NCBI GenBank assembly: GCA_964483545.1
Contig: CAZACC010000028.1
Location: 1 to 23,754, forward strand
Length of the DNA stretch: 23,754 nt
Direction: 5' to 3'
Origin: JAAYYM01 sp964483545
GTDB taxonomy: Bacteria > Bacillota > Clostridia > Lachnospirales > Lachnospiraceae
Part shown: positions 1 through 7,309 of the stretch, piece after piece
How positions within the stretch are numbered: the stretch's first letter is position 1
Layout: every line of letters starts with the position of its first letter
Translations under genes and position numbers: made by a program
The notes under the pieces: generated by a model
The model's input: the letters and a program-made list of their open reading frames with translations, nothing else
Told to the model about the DNA's origin: nothing
The model's database searches: none

Positions 1-671
1 TTCAAATGGAATTAGAACAGCTGCATAACCGTCTGGCAGAGATGGGTGAGCATGTAGAAAATACAATAGACCAGGTATTTCGAGCGTTGGAGGGAAAGGA
101 TCAGGCACTGCTTGGTACGATTATAGCTGGTGACCGTGTCATTGAGGATATGGAACGTGCAATCGAAGCAAAATGTCTTTCACTAATCACGCGTCAACAG
201 CCTGTTGCCAGTGACCTACGTGTAGTGACAGCCACACTAAAGGTAGTGACGGACATCGAGAGAATCGGAGATCAAGCCGTTGATATTGCAGAGTTGGCTC
301 TTAGAAACAAACAATATTCCTTATATTTGATTTCCAAACCAATGCCGGAGCTAATTCATTCAGCTAAGGATATGGTACACTGTGCTGTAGATGCATTCAT
401 TCAGAATGATCAGGAAGCAGCGAAACAGATTATTAAAATGGATGATGTGGTAGATGATCTGTTTAATCAAGTTAAGAATGAAGTTGTACAAATGCTGCGA
501 ACAGACAAGATGCAAGATCAGAGCGGTGAAAGAAAGGCGGATCCAGATTGTCTGGTGGATGTATTGATGATTGCAAAATATCTTGAGAAGATTGGTGATC
601 ATGCGGTGAACATCTGCAATTGGGAAATATTTAGAGAAACTGGTGCAATTGATTCTGTCAGACTTTTATAG
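1..671 (+). CDS. phoU: PhoU phosphate signalling regulator (5' end cut by window edge)
   Basis: PhoU links the PstSCAB phosphate transporter to the phosphate sensor kinase and keeps the response off when phosphate is plentiful; it acts at the inner face of the membrane. The protein is all-helical and shows the two tandem PhoU repeats, each with its metal-binding signature: ERIGD near residue 85 and EKIGD near residue 194, counted from the first in-window Met at base 6. Family members usually begin a few residues before this point (an 'RxxF' segment), and the frame is open to the edge (a CAA codon precedes the Met), so the true start is probably just outside the window. It is followed after about 42 bases by a response regulator and histidine kinase, the usual PhoU-PhoP-PhoR neighbourhood; pst genes would be expected upstream. 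Confidence 0.93.
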   Translation, partial: QMELEQLHNRLAEMGEHVENTIDQVFRALEGKDQALLGTIIAGDRVIEDMERAIEAKCLSLITRQQPVASDLRVVTATLKVVTDIERIGDQAVDIAELALRNKQYSLYLISKPMPELIHSAKDMVHCAVDAFIQNDQEAAKQIIKMDDVVDDLFNQVKNEVVQMLRTDKMQDQSGERKADPDCLVDVLMIAKYLEKIGDHAVNICNWEIFRETGAIDSVRLL

Positions 672-713
672 TAATATTATAAATATGATGTAATAGAAGA
701 AAAGAGGCACTGT

Positions 714-1403
714 ATGGCGAAAATATTTGTGATAGAAGATGATGAGAACATCAGAAATCTGATCAAAATGGCATTAGAGGGAAATGGCTATCAAGTAGAA
801 GCATTTGAAAATGCGGAGGACGCAATTGCTGTGATTGACAAGGTCAAACCAGATCTGGCAATCTGTGATTTAATGCTGCCTGGAATTGATGGTCTGGAAG
901 CCATCAAAAAGATTCGCCGTATGCCAGAAATAAAGGATATGCTTCTGATGATTCTGACTGCAAAGGGCAGGGAGTTTGATAAGGTGACAGGACTGGACTG
1001 TGGTGCCGATGATTATATGACCAAACCGTTTGGCATCATGGAGTTGTCAGCACGAATCCGTTCTCTGCTACGTCGCACACCACAAAAGGAAGAACATCCG
1101 CAACAGCTGTTCATCAATGGTATGCAGATCGATACGGGTGCCCGTGAGGTGTTAATTGATGGCAGGAATGTAGAACTGACGTATCGTGAATTTGAACTAT
1201 TGATGTACCTGTATCAGAACAATCAGCGTGTCGTCAGCAGAGATGAACTGCTGGATAAATTGTGGGGCTATGACTGTGATGTGGAGACAAGAACGGTAGA
1301 TATTCACATCGGTACTCTACGGAAGAAGTTAGGTGATGAGGGTTCTGAAAGTATTAAGACAGTTCGTAATGTGGGTTATCGATTGATATCATTTGATCAA
1401 TAG
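714..1403 (+). CDS. OmpR/PhoB-family response regulator
   Basis: DNA-binding response regulator of 229 residues. The receiver domain (about 1-120) has the acidic pair D9/D10, phospho-acceptor D52 (in CDLMLPGIDG), switch residue T82 and K104 (in MTKPFG). The C-terminal winged helix (about 130-227) has the OmpR/PhoB pattern, with a recognition helix around RTVDIHIGTLRKKLG and the final VRNVGYRL wing. An AAAGAGG ribosome binding site precedes the ATG. It lies between phoU and its kinase, so PhoP/PhoB-like phosphate control is the first guess, but WalR (YycF) is a close paralogue and sequence inspection alone does not separate them. The TGTAAC direct repeat on the promoter two genes downstream is a plausible target. 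Confidence 0.93.
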   Translation: MAKIFVIEDDENIRNLIKMALEGNGYQVEAFENAEDAIAVIDKVKPDLAICDLMLPGIDGLEAIKKIRRMPEIKDMLLMILTAKGREFDKVTGLDCGADDYMTKPFGIMELSARIRSLLRRTPQKEEHPQQLFINGMQIDTGAREVLIDGRNVELTYREFELLMYLYQNNQRVVSRDELLDKLWGYDCDVETRTVDIHIGTLRKKLGDEGSESIKTVRNVGYRLISFDQ

Positions 1404-1417
1404 TTTGGAGGAATTAT

Positions 1418-2848
1418 ATGAAACGTGCATTGATACAACGTTTTTTTATTATACTGGCAATCACAATAGGCGTATTTAGCGTGATTTCCTATATTGTAGC
1501 CAGCAAACAGATGCTGAATACGACCATTGAAAACATGCGTCTGCTTGTGAGAGAAATAGACTATGCCATTGATTATTCAGGGGATGCAGAACAGCAGATC
1601 CTTGATATGAAACAAAAAATAGACCGAACGACAGACCTCAACAGCAGCAAAATACGTATTACGATACTGAGGAATGACGGCGGTGTGTTGGCAGATACTG
1701 ACACAGCTGATGTATCTGTACTTGAAAACCACGGTAGCAGAGAAGAAATCAGACAGGCATTTCTGAAAGGATTTGGCTACTCGGCGCGTTATTCCAGCAC
1801 GTTAGGCGAGCGAATGCTGTATGTGGCGGAGCTGTCTGAGGATGGAAATCATGTAATTAGAGTATCGGTTTTATTTAGAGGTATAACAGATTATCTGAAG
1901 GTGTTATTTCCGTCATTGGCACTGGCTGCAATCTTTCTATTCATCCTTGCAATGATTGTATCTGTTCATTTTTCAGATACAGTCACAAAGCCAATGCGTG
2001 AGATTTCGGAAGAAATGTTACAGATACAGGGTGATAATCCTGAATTTCATTTTAAAACTTATCGCTACGAGGAATTGAATATTATTTCTTATACAACGGA
2101 TCAGCTGATTACAGAAATCAAGGGGAATATAGACCGTCTGGAATTTGAACGCAGAGTCAGACAGGAGTTTTTCTCAAATGCTTCGCATGAGCTGAAGACA
2201 CCGATTACATCTGTAAAGGGATATGCAGAGATTTTGCAAAACCATCTTGCAAAGGATCCAGCAGCTGAAGAGGATTGTATCCGTAGAATCATTACAGAAG
2301 CAGATCATATGACAATCCTAATCAATGATATACTGATGATATCAAAGCTAGAGACAAAGGATCTGTCAGTAGACTTATCAGAGGTCAGGATGGCACCTTT
2401 GCTATCGGAGGTAGTAGAATCACTGCAGCCGATTATAAAACAGCAAAATGTGACGGTGCATATGGATTGTCAGCCGATTGTTCTGCAGGAATCAGCCAAT
2501 CAGATGGAAGAGCTACTGACAAATCTGCTGACCAATGCAATCAAATACAATCATCCGGGTGGAGAAGTATGGGTCAGCATCAGTCGTGAAAATGATAGTA
2601 TGGTTCTTATGGTCAGGGATAATGGATTCGGTATACCTGAAGAAGATCAAGAACGAGTATTTGAACGTTTTTATCGTGTGGATAAGGGGCGTGATAAGAA
2701 AATAGGTGGTACAGGGCTGGGTCTATCTATTGTCAAACATATCGTGGGGTATCGAGATGGTACCATTACTCTGAAAAGTAAGCTAGGTGAAGGCTCATTG
2801 TTCATCATACACATCCCTATGGAAAAAATGGTTCAAAAAATGGATTGA
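1418..2848 (+). CDS. Membrane sensor histidine kinase (PhoR/WalK type)
   Basis: Partner kinase of the preceding regulator, 476 residues. Order: transmembrane helix at about 8-28; an extracellular sensor domain of about 130 residues; a second helix at about 161-184; HAMP linker to about 235; HisKA with phospho-accepting H257 in FFSNASHELKTPITS; then HATPase with N box (NLLTNAIKYN), G1 (DNGFGIPEED), F box (FERFYRVD) and G2 (GGTGLGLSIVKHI). No PAS domain fits between HAMP and HisKA, unlike Bacillus PhoR or WalK. GGAGG lies 7 bases before the ATG and only 14 bases separate the gene from the regulator, so they are co-transcribed. No terminator follows; the next promoter starts 8 bases after the stop. 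The signal sensed is unknown; the position after phoU suggests phosphate. Confidence 0.92.
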   Translation: MKRALIQRFFIILAITIGVFSVISYIVASKQMLNTTIENMRLLVREIDYAIDYSGDAEQQILDMKQKIDRTTDLNSSKIRITILRNDGGVLADTDTADVSVLENHGSREEIRQAFLKGFGYSARYSSTLGERMLYVAELSEDGNHVIRVSVLFRGITDYLKVLFPSLALAAIFLFILAMIVSVHFSDTVTKPMREISEEMLQIQGDNPEFHFKTYRYEELNIISYTTDQLITEIKGNIDRLEFERRVRQEFFSNASHELKTPITSVKGYAEILQNHLAKDPAAEEDCIRRIITEADHMTILINDILMISKLETKDLSVDLSEVRMAPLLSEVVESLQPIIKQQNVTVHMDCQPIVLQESANQMEELLTNLLTNAIKYNHPGGEVWVSISRENDSMVLMVRDNGFGIPEEDQERVFERFYRVDKGRDKKIGGTGLGLSIVKHIVGYRDGTITLKSKLGEGSLFIIHIPMEKMVQKMD

Positions 2849-2856
2849 AGTGATTG

Positions 2857-2885
2857 TTGACATAAAAGTTCAATGTTGTTATAAT
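2857..2885 (+). promoter_or_regulatory. Consensus sigma-A promoter of the NlpC/P60 gene
   Basis: Perfect TTGACA (2857-2862) and perfect TATAAT (2880-2885) separated by exactly 17 bases. The predicted transcription start is near 2892, about 55 bases before the ATG. This is the best-matched promoter in the window, and a strong unregulated promoter on a cell-wall hydrolase would be risky, which fits with the repressor-type repeat just downstream. Confidence 0.88.
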
Positions 2886-2896
2886 ACAAACATAAA

Positions 2897-2913
2897 TGTA
2901 ACAATTTTGTAAC
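2897..2913 (+). promoter_or_regulatory. Candidate WalR/PhoP-type response-regulator box
   Basis: Direct repeat TGTAAC-AATTT-TGTAAC; the match in fact continues as TGTAACAATT twice with an 11-base period. It fits the published Firmicute WalR consensus TGTWAH-N5-TGTWAH at every defined position and resembles the TTAACA-type PhoP repeat. It begins about 5 bases after the predicted transcription start, a location where such regulators usually repress. The target gene encodes a peptidoglycan hydrolase, the classic WalR regulon product. Which regulator binds is inference. Confidence 0.6.
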
Positions 2914-2946
2914 AATTCAGGATTTGACCAAGGGGAGTTATATTGA

Positions 2947-4128
2947 ATGAATCACAATTCATATAAAAGAAATCAACAGTTTCATAAGAAAATACGAAAA
3001 GGCATGAGTGCACTGGCTATGAGTGGACTGATGTCTATTTGTTTTGTTTTTGATGCATTTGCAGAGCCGCTTGACAGTTTGATCAGTGCAGGTGCGGCTA
3101 AGGAGATTACGATTGCAGTCGGCGGAATACAAACCAGTAGCAGTGTGTCTGATAACATAGTAACAGACAAAGATGCTGCTGACAGCAGTACGACAAGTAC
3201 AAGCACAGCTGATACAAAGGCTGCTGACAAGAGTACAGCCGATACAACTCAGACAGAAGCTCCTGTGATTATCATCGGACAGACAACAGAAAAAACGTAT
3301 GGATATTCGAATCTAGGGATTGCGCATGTAGATAATCATCTGAATGTCAGAAAAGAAGCCAAGGAAGATGGAGAGATCATTGGTAAAATGCCCAAGAATG
3401 CAGGGTGTGAGATTTTATCCACGGAAGGTGACTGGGTGAAGATTAAATCTGGTAAGGTAGAGGGTTATGTGAGTGCAGAATTTCTCTATACGGGTGCAGA
3501 AGCAATAGCAAAGGCCAAGGAAGTCAAGACGACCATGGCTACTGTTAATACGATGACATTAAAGGTACGTACAGCTCCCTCTCTGAATGGCAACGTCATT
3601 ACGCTGATTCCTGAAGATGAAGAGCTTGAGGTTCTGGAGGACACAGGTGAATGGGTTAAGATCGCAATCGATGATGAAGAAGGTTTTATTTCTAAGGAAT
3701 TTGTAGATATTGCAGAAGAACTTGATAAGGCAGTTACCCTGACAGAATTGAAGATGGGTGAAGGTGTATCTGATACAAGAGTATCGTTGGTATCCTTTGC
3801 AAAGAAGTTTGTCGGCAATCCGTACGTATGGGGCGGTACCAGTCTGGAACATGGTGCTGACTGCTCAGGATTTGTAATGTCAGTATTTAAGAACTATGGT
3901 ATATCCTTGCCGCATTCCAGCCGTGCACAGGCAGGCTGTGGCACAGGCATCAGCTTATCCGAGGCTAAACCGGGCGATTTGGTATTCTACGGAAACGGCA
4001 GCACGATTAACCATGTAGCAATTTATATCGGCGGTGGTCAGGTTGTCCATGCATCAAGCGCAAGAACTGGTATCAAGATTTCTAACGCAACCTATAGAAC
4101 ACCACTTGCAGTCAGAAGAATTATGTAA
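2947..4128 (+). CDS. Secreted SH3-SH3-NlpC/P60 peptidoglycan hydrolase
   Basis: Exported cell-wall endopeptidase of 393 residues, predicted to cut stem peptides (gamma-D-Glu to diamino acid bond, by family). A basic N-terminus and hydrophobic stretch (about 15-38) ending AFA-E give a likely signal peptidase site after residue 39. A Ser/Thr/Ala/Asp-rich low-complexity linker spans about 62-105. Two bacterial SH3 domains follow (about 122-182 and 197-256; both with VR and WVKI motifs), then an NlpC/P60 domain (about 280-393) with catalytic C306 in DCSGFV, H356 in NHVAIYIG and H368 in VVHASS; the usual YVWGG motif is at about 293-297. AAGGGGAG precedes the ATG by about 9 bases. It has its own consensus promoter and sits directly after the two-component genes. 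Confidence 0.93.
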   Translation: MNHNSYKRNQQFHKKIRKGMSALAMSGLMSICFVFDAFAEPLDSLISAGAAKEITIAVGGIQTSSSVSDNIVTDKDAADSSTTSTSTADTKAADKSTADTTQTEAPVIIIGQTTEKTYGYSNLGIAHVDNHLNVRKEAKEDGEIIGKMPKNAGCEILSTEGDWVKIKSGKVEGYVSAEFLYTGAEAIAKAKEVKTTMATVNTMTLKVRTAPSLNGNVITLIPEDEELEVLEDTGEWVKIAIDDEEGFISKEFVDIAEELDKAVTLTELKMGEGVSDTRVSLVSFAKKFVGNPYVWGGTSLEHGADCSGFVMSVFKNYGISLPHSSRAQAGCGTGISLSEAKPGDLVFYGNGSTINHVAIYIGGGQVVHASSARTGIKISNATYRTPLAVRRIM

Positions 4129-4137
4129 ATCAGGTGC

Positions 4138-4166
4138 TTTACAGATGAAAAATAGTATGATATAAT
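4138..4166 (+). promoter_or_regulatory. rpsO promoter with extended -10
   Basis: TTTACA (4138-4143), 17-base spacer, TATAAT (4161-4166). TG at 4158-4159 plus one base precedes the -10 box, forming an extended -10 element. The predicted start is near 4173, giving a leader of about 119 bases before the rpsO start codon. Confidence 0.82.
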
Positions 4167-4172
4167 TCCAAA

Positions 4173-4291
4173 GTGTGAAAAGCTCCACTCAGGATTAGGA
4201 CACTCCAACCGATTCTTAGTGAAAGCGGATACATGAGCGGCAGTCGTGATTATGACTTGACCGTTACGAAGAAGAAAAGGAGGATATGAAT
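4173..4291 (+). promoter_or_regulatory. Structured rpsO leader, candidate S15 autoregulatory RNA
   Basis: The leader can fold into two hairpins. The first (4186-4221) pairs CACTCAGGAT with ATTCTTAGTG, with one C-U mismatch and one G-U pair. The second (4238-4263) pairs CGG with CCG and AGTCGT with ATGACT around a GATT loop. S15 is known to repress its own mRNA through varied leader structures in several bacterial groups, including Firmicutes. I see the stems directly; matching this leader to a described S15-binding class is not done. Confidence 0.5.
4276..4283 (+). promoter_or_regulatory. Ribosome binding site deciding the rpsO start
   Basis: AAAGGAGG lies only 2 bases before an ATG at 4286 but 8 bases before the ATG at 4292, so the second is the usable start. 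Confidence 0.8.
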
Positions 4292-4558
4292 ATGATCAGC
4301 AAGGAAAAGAAAACAGCTATCATGAAGGAATACGCAAGAAAAGAAGGCGATACAGGTTCACCAGAAGTTCAGATTGCGGTTCTGACAGCAAGAATTCAGG
4401 AACTTACAGGGCATCTCCAGAAGAATCAGAAGGATCACCACTCAAGAAGCGGACTGTTCAAAATGATTGGTCAGAGACGTGGATTACTGGATTACCTGAA
4501 GAGAACAGATATTGAGAAATATCGTGAACTGATTGAGAAGTTAGGAATCAGAAAATAA
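4292..4558 (+). CDS. rpsO: 30S ribosomal protein S15
   Basis: S15 binds the central domain of 16S rRNA early in 30S assembly and contributes to a bridge with the 50S subunit. The 88-residue protein begins MISKEKK and contains the family hallmarks GDTGSPEVQIAVLTARI, HLQKNQKDHHSRSGL and the RRGLLDYLKR stretch. Length is normal for the family. An ATG two codons upstream (4286) is rejected because the ribosome binding site would nearly touch it. The gene has its own promoter, a folded leader and a terminator, followed by pnp, the same rpsO-pnp order seen in many bacteria. Confidence 0.97.
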   Translation: MISKEKKTAIMKEYARKEGDTGSPEVQIAVLTARIQELTGHLQKNQKDHHSRSGLFKMIGQRRGLLDYLKRTDIEKYRELIEKLGIRK

Positions 4559-4566
4559 TAAAAACA

Positions 4567-4592
4567 GGGCGGAGTCTTCCGCCCTTTTTATT
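4567..4592 (+). terminator. Intrinsic terminator after rpsO
   Basis: Stem GGGCGGA / TCCGCCC (7 perfect pairs) with a four-base loop, followed by TTTTTATTAT. It starts 8 bases after the rpsO stop codon. Some read-through into pnp is possible because no convincing separate pnp promoter is visible. Confidence 0.9.
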
Positions 4593-4608
4593 ATAGAATA
4601 TTAATTAA

Positions 4609-4694
4609 GCAGAAGAATATAACCGAGACCACTGATGAATCCATGAAGCACTTCGTGTATCCATCAGTTGTTTCGGAAATATCAATTCTTCTGC
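4609..4694 (+). promoter_or_regulatory. 86-nt long hairpin in the pnp leader
   Basis: Nested pairing seen by eye: GCAGAAGAAT (4609-4618) with ATTCTTCTGC (4685-4694), ten perfect pairs; CCGA (4623-4626) with TCGG (4673-4676); ACTGATG (4631-4637) with CATCAGT (4662-4668); CATGAA (4642-4647) with TTCGTG (4652-4657), with one G-U, closed by a GCAC loop. It ends 55 bases before the pnp start. In E. coli a long pnp leader stem is cut by RNase III and then degraded by PNPase itself, which sets PNPase level; a similar role here is inference. Confidence 0.6.
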
Positions 4695-4749
4695 CGTGAA
4701 TAGTTATGAATCGGGAGTGGATTTGTAACACCATTGAAAGGAGAAAGAT

Positions 4750-6840
4750 ATGTACAAAAGTTATTCCATGGAAATCGGCGGTCGTACTCTTACAGTAGAT
4801 GTAGGCAGAGTCGCTGCACAGGCAAACGGTGCTGCATTTATGCACTATGGTGATACAACCGTTTTATGTACGGCAACAGCATCTGAGAAGCCGAGAGAGG
4901 GAATTGATTTTTTCCCGTTAAGTGTAGAGTTTGAAGAGAAGTTATATGCAGTTGGCAAGATTCCAGGTGGCTTCAATAAGAGAGAAGGCAAAGCATCTGA
5001 GAATTCAGTTCTGACATCACGCGTGATTGACAGACCGATGCGTCCATTATTCCCTAAGGACTACAGAAATGACTGTACTTTGAGCAATCTGGTGTTATCA
5101 GTTGATCCTGAGTGCCGTCCTGAAGTAGTTGCTATGCTTGGCTCTGCAATTGCAACTAGTATTTCTGATATCCCGTTTAGCGGACCTTGTGCAACTACAC
5201 AGATTGGTATGGTTGACGGACAGTTTGTTGTGAACCCGAATCAGGAACAGTGGAAGAATGGTGATCTGAATCTGACCGTTGCTTCTACAGCTGAGAAGGT
5301 TATGATGATTGAGGCAGGAGCGAACGAAATTCCTGAAGCTAAGATGATAGAAGCGATCTACATGGCTCACGGCATCAATCAAGAAATCATTGCATTTATC
5401 AACAAGATCGTAGCTGAGGTTGGTCGACCAAAGCATGAGTATACTAGTTGTGCGATTCCGGAAGAGATGTTTGCAGCTATGAAGGAGATTGTGACTCCAG
5501 CTGAGATGGAAGTAGCAGTATTTACAGATGAGAAACAGGTTCGCGAGGAAAACATCCGCGTGATCAGAGGAAAGATAGAAGCAGCTTTTGCTGATCAGGA
5601 AGACTGGTTACCACTTGTAAGTGAGGCTCTTTATCAGTATCAGAAGAAGACGGTTCGCAAGATGATCTTAAAGGATCACAAGCGTCCAGACGGTCGTGAG
5701 ATTACACAGATTAGAAAGCTTACAGCAGAGACAGATATCATCCCTAGAGTACATGGTTCTGCCATGTTTACCAGAGGACAGACACAAATCTGCAATATCT
5801 GTACATTGGCTCCTTTATCAGAAGTTCAAAGAATTGATGGCTTAGATGAGAATGAAGTAAATAAGAGATATATGCATCACTACAATTTCCCGTCTTACTC
5901 AGTAGGCGAGACAAGGCCTTCCAGAGGACCAGGACGTCGTGAGATTGGTCACGGAGCACTTGCTGAGAGAGCTTTGATTCCAGTACTTCCTTCCACAGAG
6001 GAATTCCCATACGCAATCCGTACGGTATCTGAGACATTTGAGTCAAACGGATCTACGTCCATGGCTTCCACATGTGCATCTTGTATGTCATTGATGGCTG
6101 CAGGTGTGCCGATTAAGAAAATGGTAGCAGGTATTTCCTGTGGACTTGTAACAGGCGATGCAGATGATGATTTCGTATTGTTGACAGATATCCAAGGACT
6201 CGAGGACTTCTTCGGCGATATGGACTTCAAAGTAACAGGAACAACAGATGGTATTACGGCTATTCAGATGGATATTAAGATTCACGGACTGACAAGACCA
6301 ATCGTTGAGGGTGCTATTGCGAGATGCCATGAGGCAAGACTGTTCATCATGGATAATTGCATGAAGCCTTGTATTGCAGAACCTCGCAAAGAGGTTGGTG
6401 AGTACGCTCCGAAGATCATCCAGATCAAGATCAATCCTGAGAAGATCGGTGACGTTGTTGGACAGCGTGGTAAGACCATCAATGCAATCATTGATCAGAC
6501 AGGTGTTAAGATGGATATCTCCGATGATGGAGCGGTTTCTATCTGCGGAACAGATCCAGTTGGCATGGACAAGGCTATCGAGATCGTGAAGATGATCGTG
6601 ACTGACTTCGAAGAGGGTCAAATTTTCAAGGGCAAGGTTATCAGCATCAAGGAGTTTGGTGCGTTTATCGAATTTGCACCAGGCAAAGAGGGCATGGTTC
6701 ATATCTCCAAGATCGCAAAGGAGAGAATCAATCATGTAGAAGATGTCCTGACAATTGGTGACGTTGTTACCGTAAAGTGTCTTGGCAAGGATAAAATGGG
6801 CAGAATCAGTTTCTCTATGAAAGATGTAGCTCAAGAATAG
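4750..6840 (+). CDS. pnp: Polynucleotide phosphorylase
   Basis: 3'-to-5' phosphorolytic exoribonuclease (RNA + phosphate to nucleoside diphosphates), a trimeric ring and core mRNA-decay enzyme. 696 residues, normal length. Order: first RNase PH domain (about 10-140, with IPGGFNKREGK), helical domain (about 240-310), second RNase PH domain (about 315-545), KH domain (about 555-615, with VVGQRGKTINAI), S1 domain (about 622-692, with FGAFIEF and GMVHIS). The catalytic set in EDFFGDMDFK is intact: D486, D490, D492 and K494, at the same numbering as the E. coli enzyme. AAAGGAG lies 6 bases before the ATG. The long leader hairpin suggests post-transcriptional self-control. Confidence 0.98.
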   Translation: MYKSYSMEIGGRTLTVDVGRVAAQANGAAFMHYGDTTVLCTATASEKPREGIDFFPLSVEFEEKLYAVGKIPGGFNKREGKASENSVLTSRVIDRPMRPLFPKDYRNDCTLSNLVLSVDPECRPEVVAMLGSAIATSISDIPFSGPCATTQIGMVDGQFVVNPNQEQWKNGDLNLTVASTAEKVMMIEAGANEIPEAKMIEAIYMAHGINQEIIAFINKIVAEVGRPKHEYTSCAIPEEMFAAMKEIVTPAEMEVAVFTDEKQVREENIRVIRGKIEAAFADQEDWLPLVSEALYQYQKKTVRKMILKDHKRPDGREITQIRKLTAETDIIPRVHGSAMFTRGQTQICNICTLAPLSEVQRIDGLDENEVNKRYMHHYNFPSYSVGETRPSRGPGRREIGHGALAERALIPVLPSTEEFPYAIRTVSETFESNGSTSMASTCASCMSLMAAGVPIKKMVAGISCGLVTGDADDDFVLLTDIQGLEDFFGDMDFKVTGTTDGITAIQMDIKIHGLTRPIVEGAIARCHEARLFIMDNCMKPCIAEPRKEVGEYAPKIIQIKINPEKIGDVVGQRGKTINAIIDQTGVKMDISDDGAVSICGTDPVGMDKAIEIVKMIVTDFEEGQIFKGKVISIKEFGAFIEFAPGKEGMVHISKIAKERINHVEDVLTIGDVVTVKCLGKDKMGRISFSMKDVAQE

Positions 6841-6861
6841 TAAACAATCAAAAATAACGGG

Positions 6862-6890
6862 CGCTCTATCTGAATAGGATAGGGCGTTTT
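6862..6890 (+). terminator. Intrinsic terminator after pnp
   Basis: CGCTCTATC pairs with GATAGGGCG (nine pairs including one G-U) around a seven-base loop, followed by TTTTCTTCT. It starts 22 bases after the pnp stop. Confidence 0.85.
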
Positions 6891-7285
6891 CTTCTGCTTT
6901 GGATTGGTCTTTCAAGAGATCTGATCTGGCAAAGATGCATTAAATATGAATTTAATATTTGCAAGGAGCTTAAAAATACTGCCTTCTGAGATTGTTGAAA
7001 ATGGATTTCTTTTTGGATGAAAAAACGAGTCAAAGTCTGTATTCATGAGTTTTGTCCACACTTTGAAATAAAATTAAGTCTATAATTAACAATTATGATT
7101 GAAGAGCAATAATCTTAACAGAATGACGTTAAATAAGGGTTTGCGAGAGTGTGAATTATGTGGATGACGATAAAGTGACTGCAACAAAAGGCCGACTTTC
7201 AAAAAATGTGGATAAGTCTGGTAATATCATTGTAAGCCATCTCATTGTCGGAAAATAGGATAAAATGAGTGACAATTTGAAATAA
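6891..7285. other. Gene-free AT-rich spacer with DnaA-box-like sites
   Basis: About 395 bases with no credible gene on either strand; short open frames here lack ribosome binding sites and family features. It holds an AT-rich palindrome (ATTAAAT-ATGA-ATTTAAT, 6939-6956), an isolated TATAAT at 7081-7086 without a good -35, and several DnaA-box-like 9-mers: TTGTCCACA (7052-7060), TGTGGATGA (7159-7167, complement TCATCCACA) and TGTGGATAA (7207-7215, complement TTATCCACA, a perfect box). A weaker 7/9 match, TGTGAATTA, directly abuts the second at 7150-7158. The window is otherwise tightly packed, so this is its largest intergenic gap. Confidence 0.6.
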
Positions 7286-7309
7286 GGAATGCCACTTGTT
7301 TGGTGTTCC
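7286..7309 (+). promoter_or_regulatory. Imperfect palindrome over the deoB -35, candidate operator
   Basis: GGAATGCCA and TGGTGTTCC are inverted around CTTGTT; seven of nine positions are complementary and the other two are T/G pairs. It covers the -35 hexamer, a position expected for a repressor site. No specific regulator can be assigned from sequence. Confidence 0.4.

Noticed and set aside
3180..3260. Repeat-like Ser/Thr/Ala/Asp stretch in the NlpC/P60 protein as a mobile or phase-variable repeat
   Set aside because: The nucleotide repeats are imperfect and not tandem units of fixed length; it reads as an ordinary low-complexity linker.
4129..4285. Metabolite riboswitch before rpsO
   Set aside because: No known riboswitch core was recognised; the stems fit a ribosomal-protein leader better.
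6088..6915. Long minus-strand open frame (275 codons) opposite the pnp 3' half
   Set aside because: It is antisense to strongly conserved pnp coding, shows no recognisable domain, is unusually rich in Cys/His/Asn/Leu as expected of a shadow frame, and has no good ribosome binding site.
7081..7086. TATAAT in the pnp-deoB spacer as a second promoter
   Set aside because: No acceptable -35 at 16-18 bases (ACACTT or similar) and no extended -10; no gene or structured RNA begins nearby.
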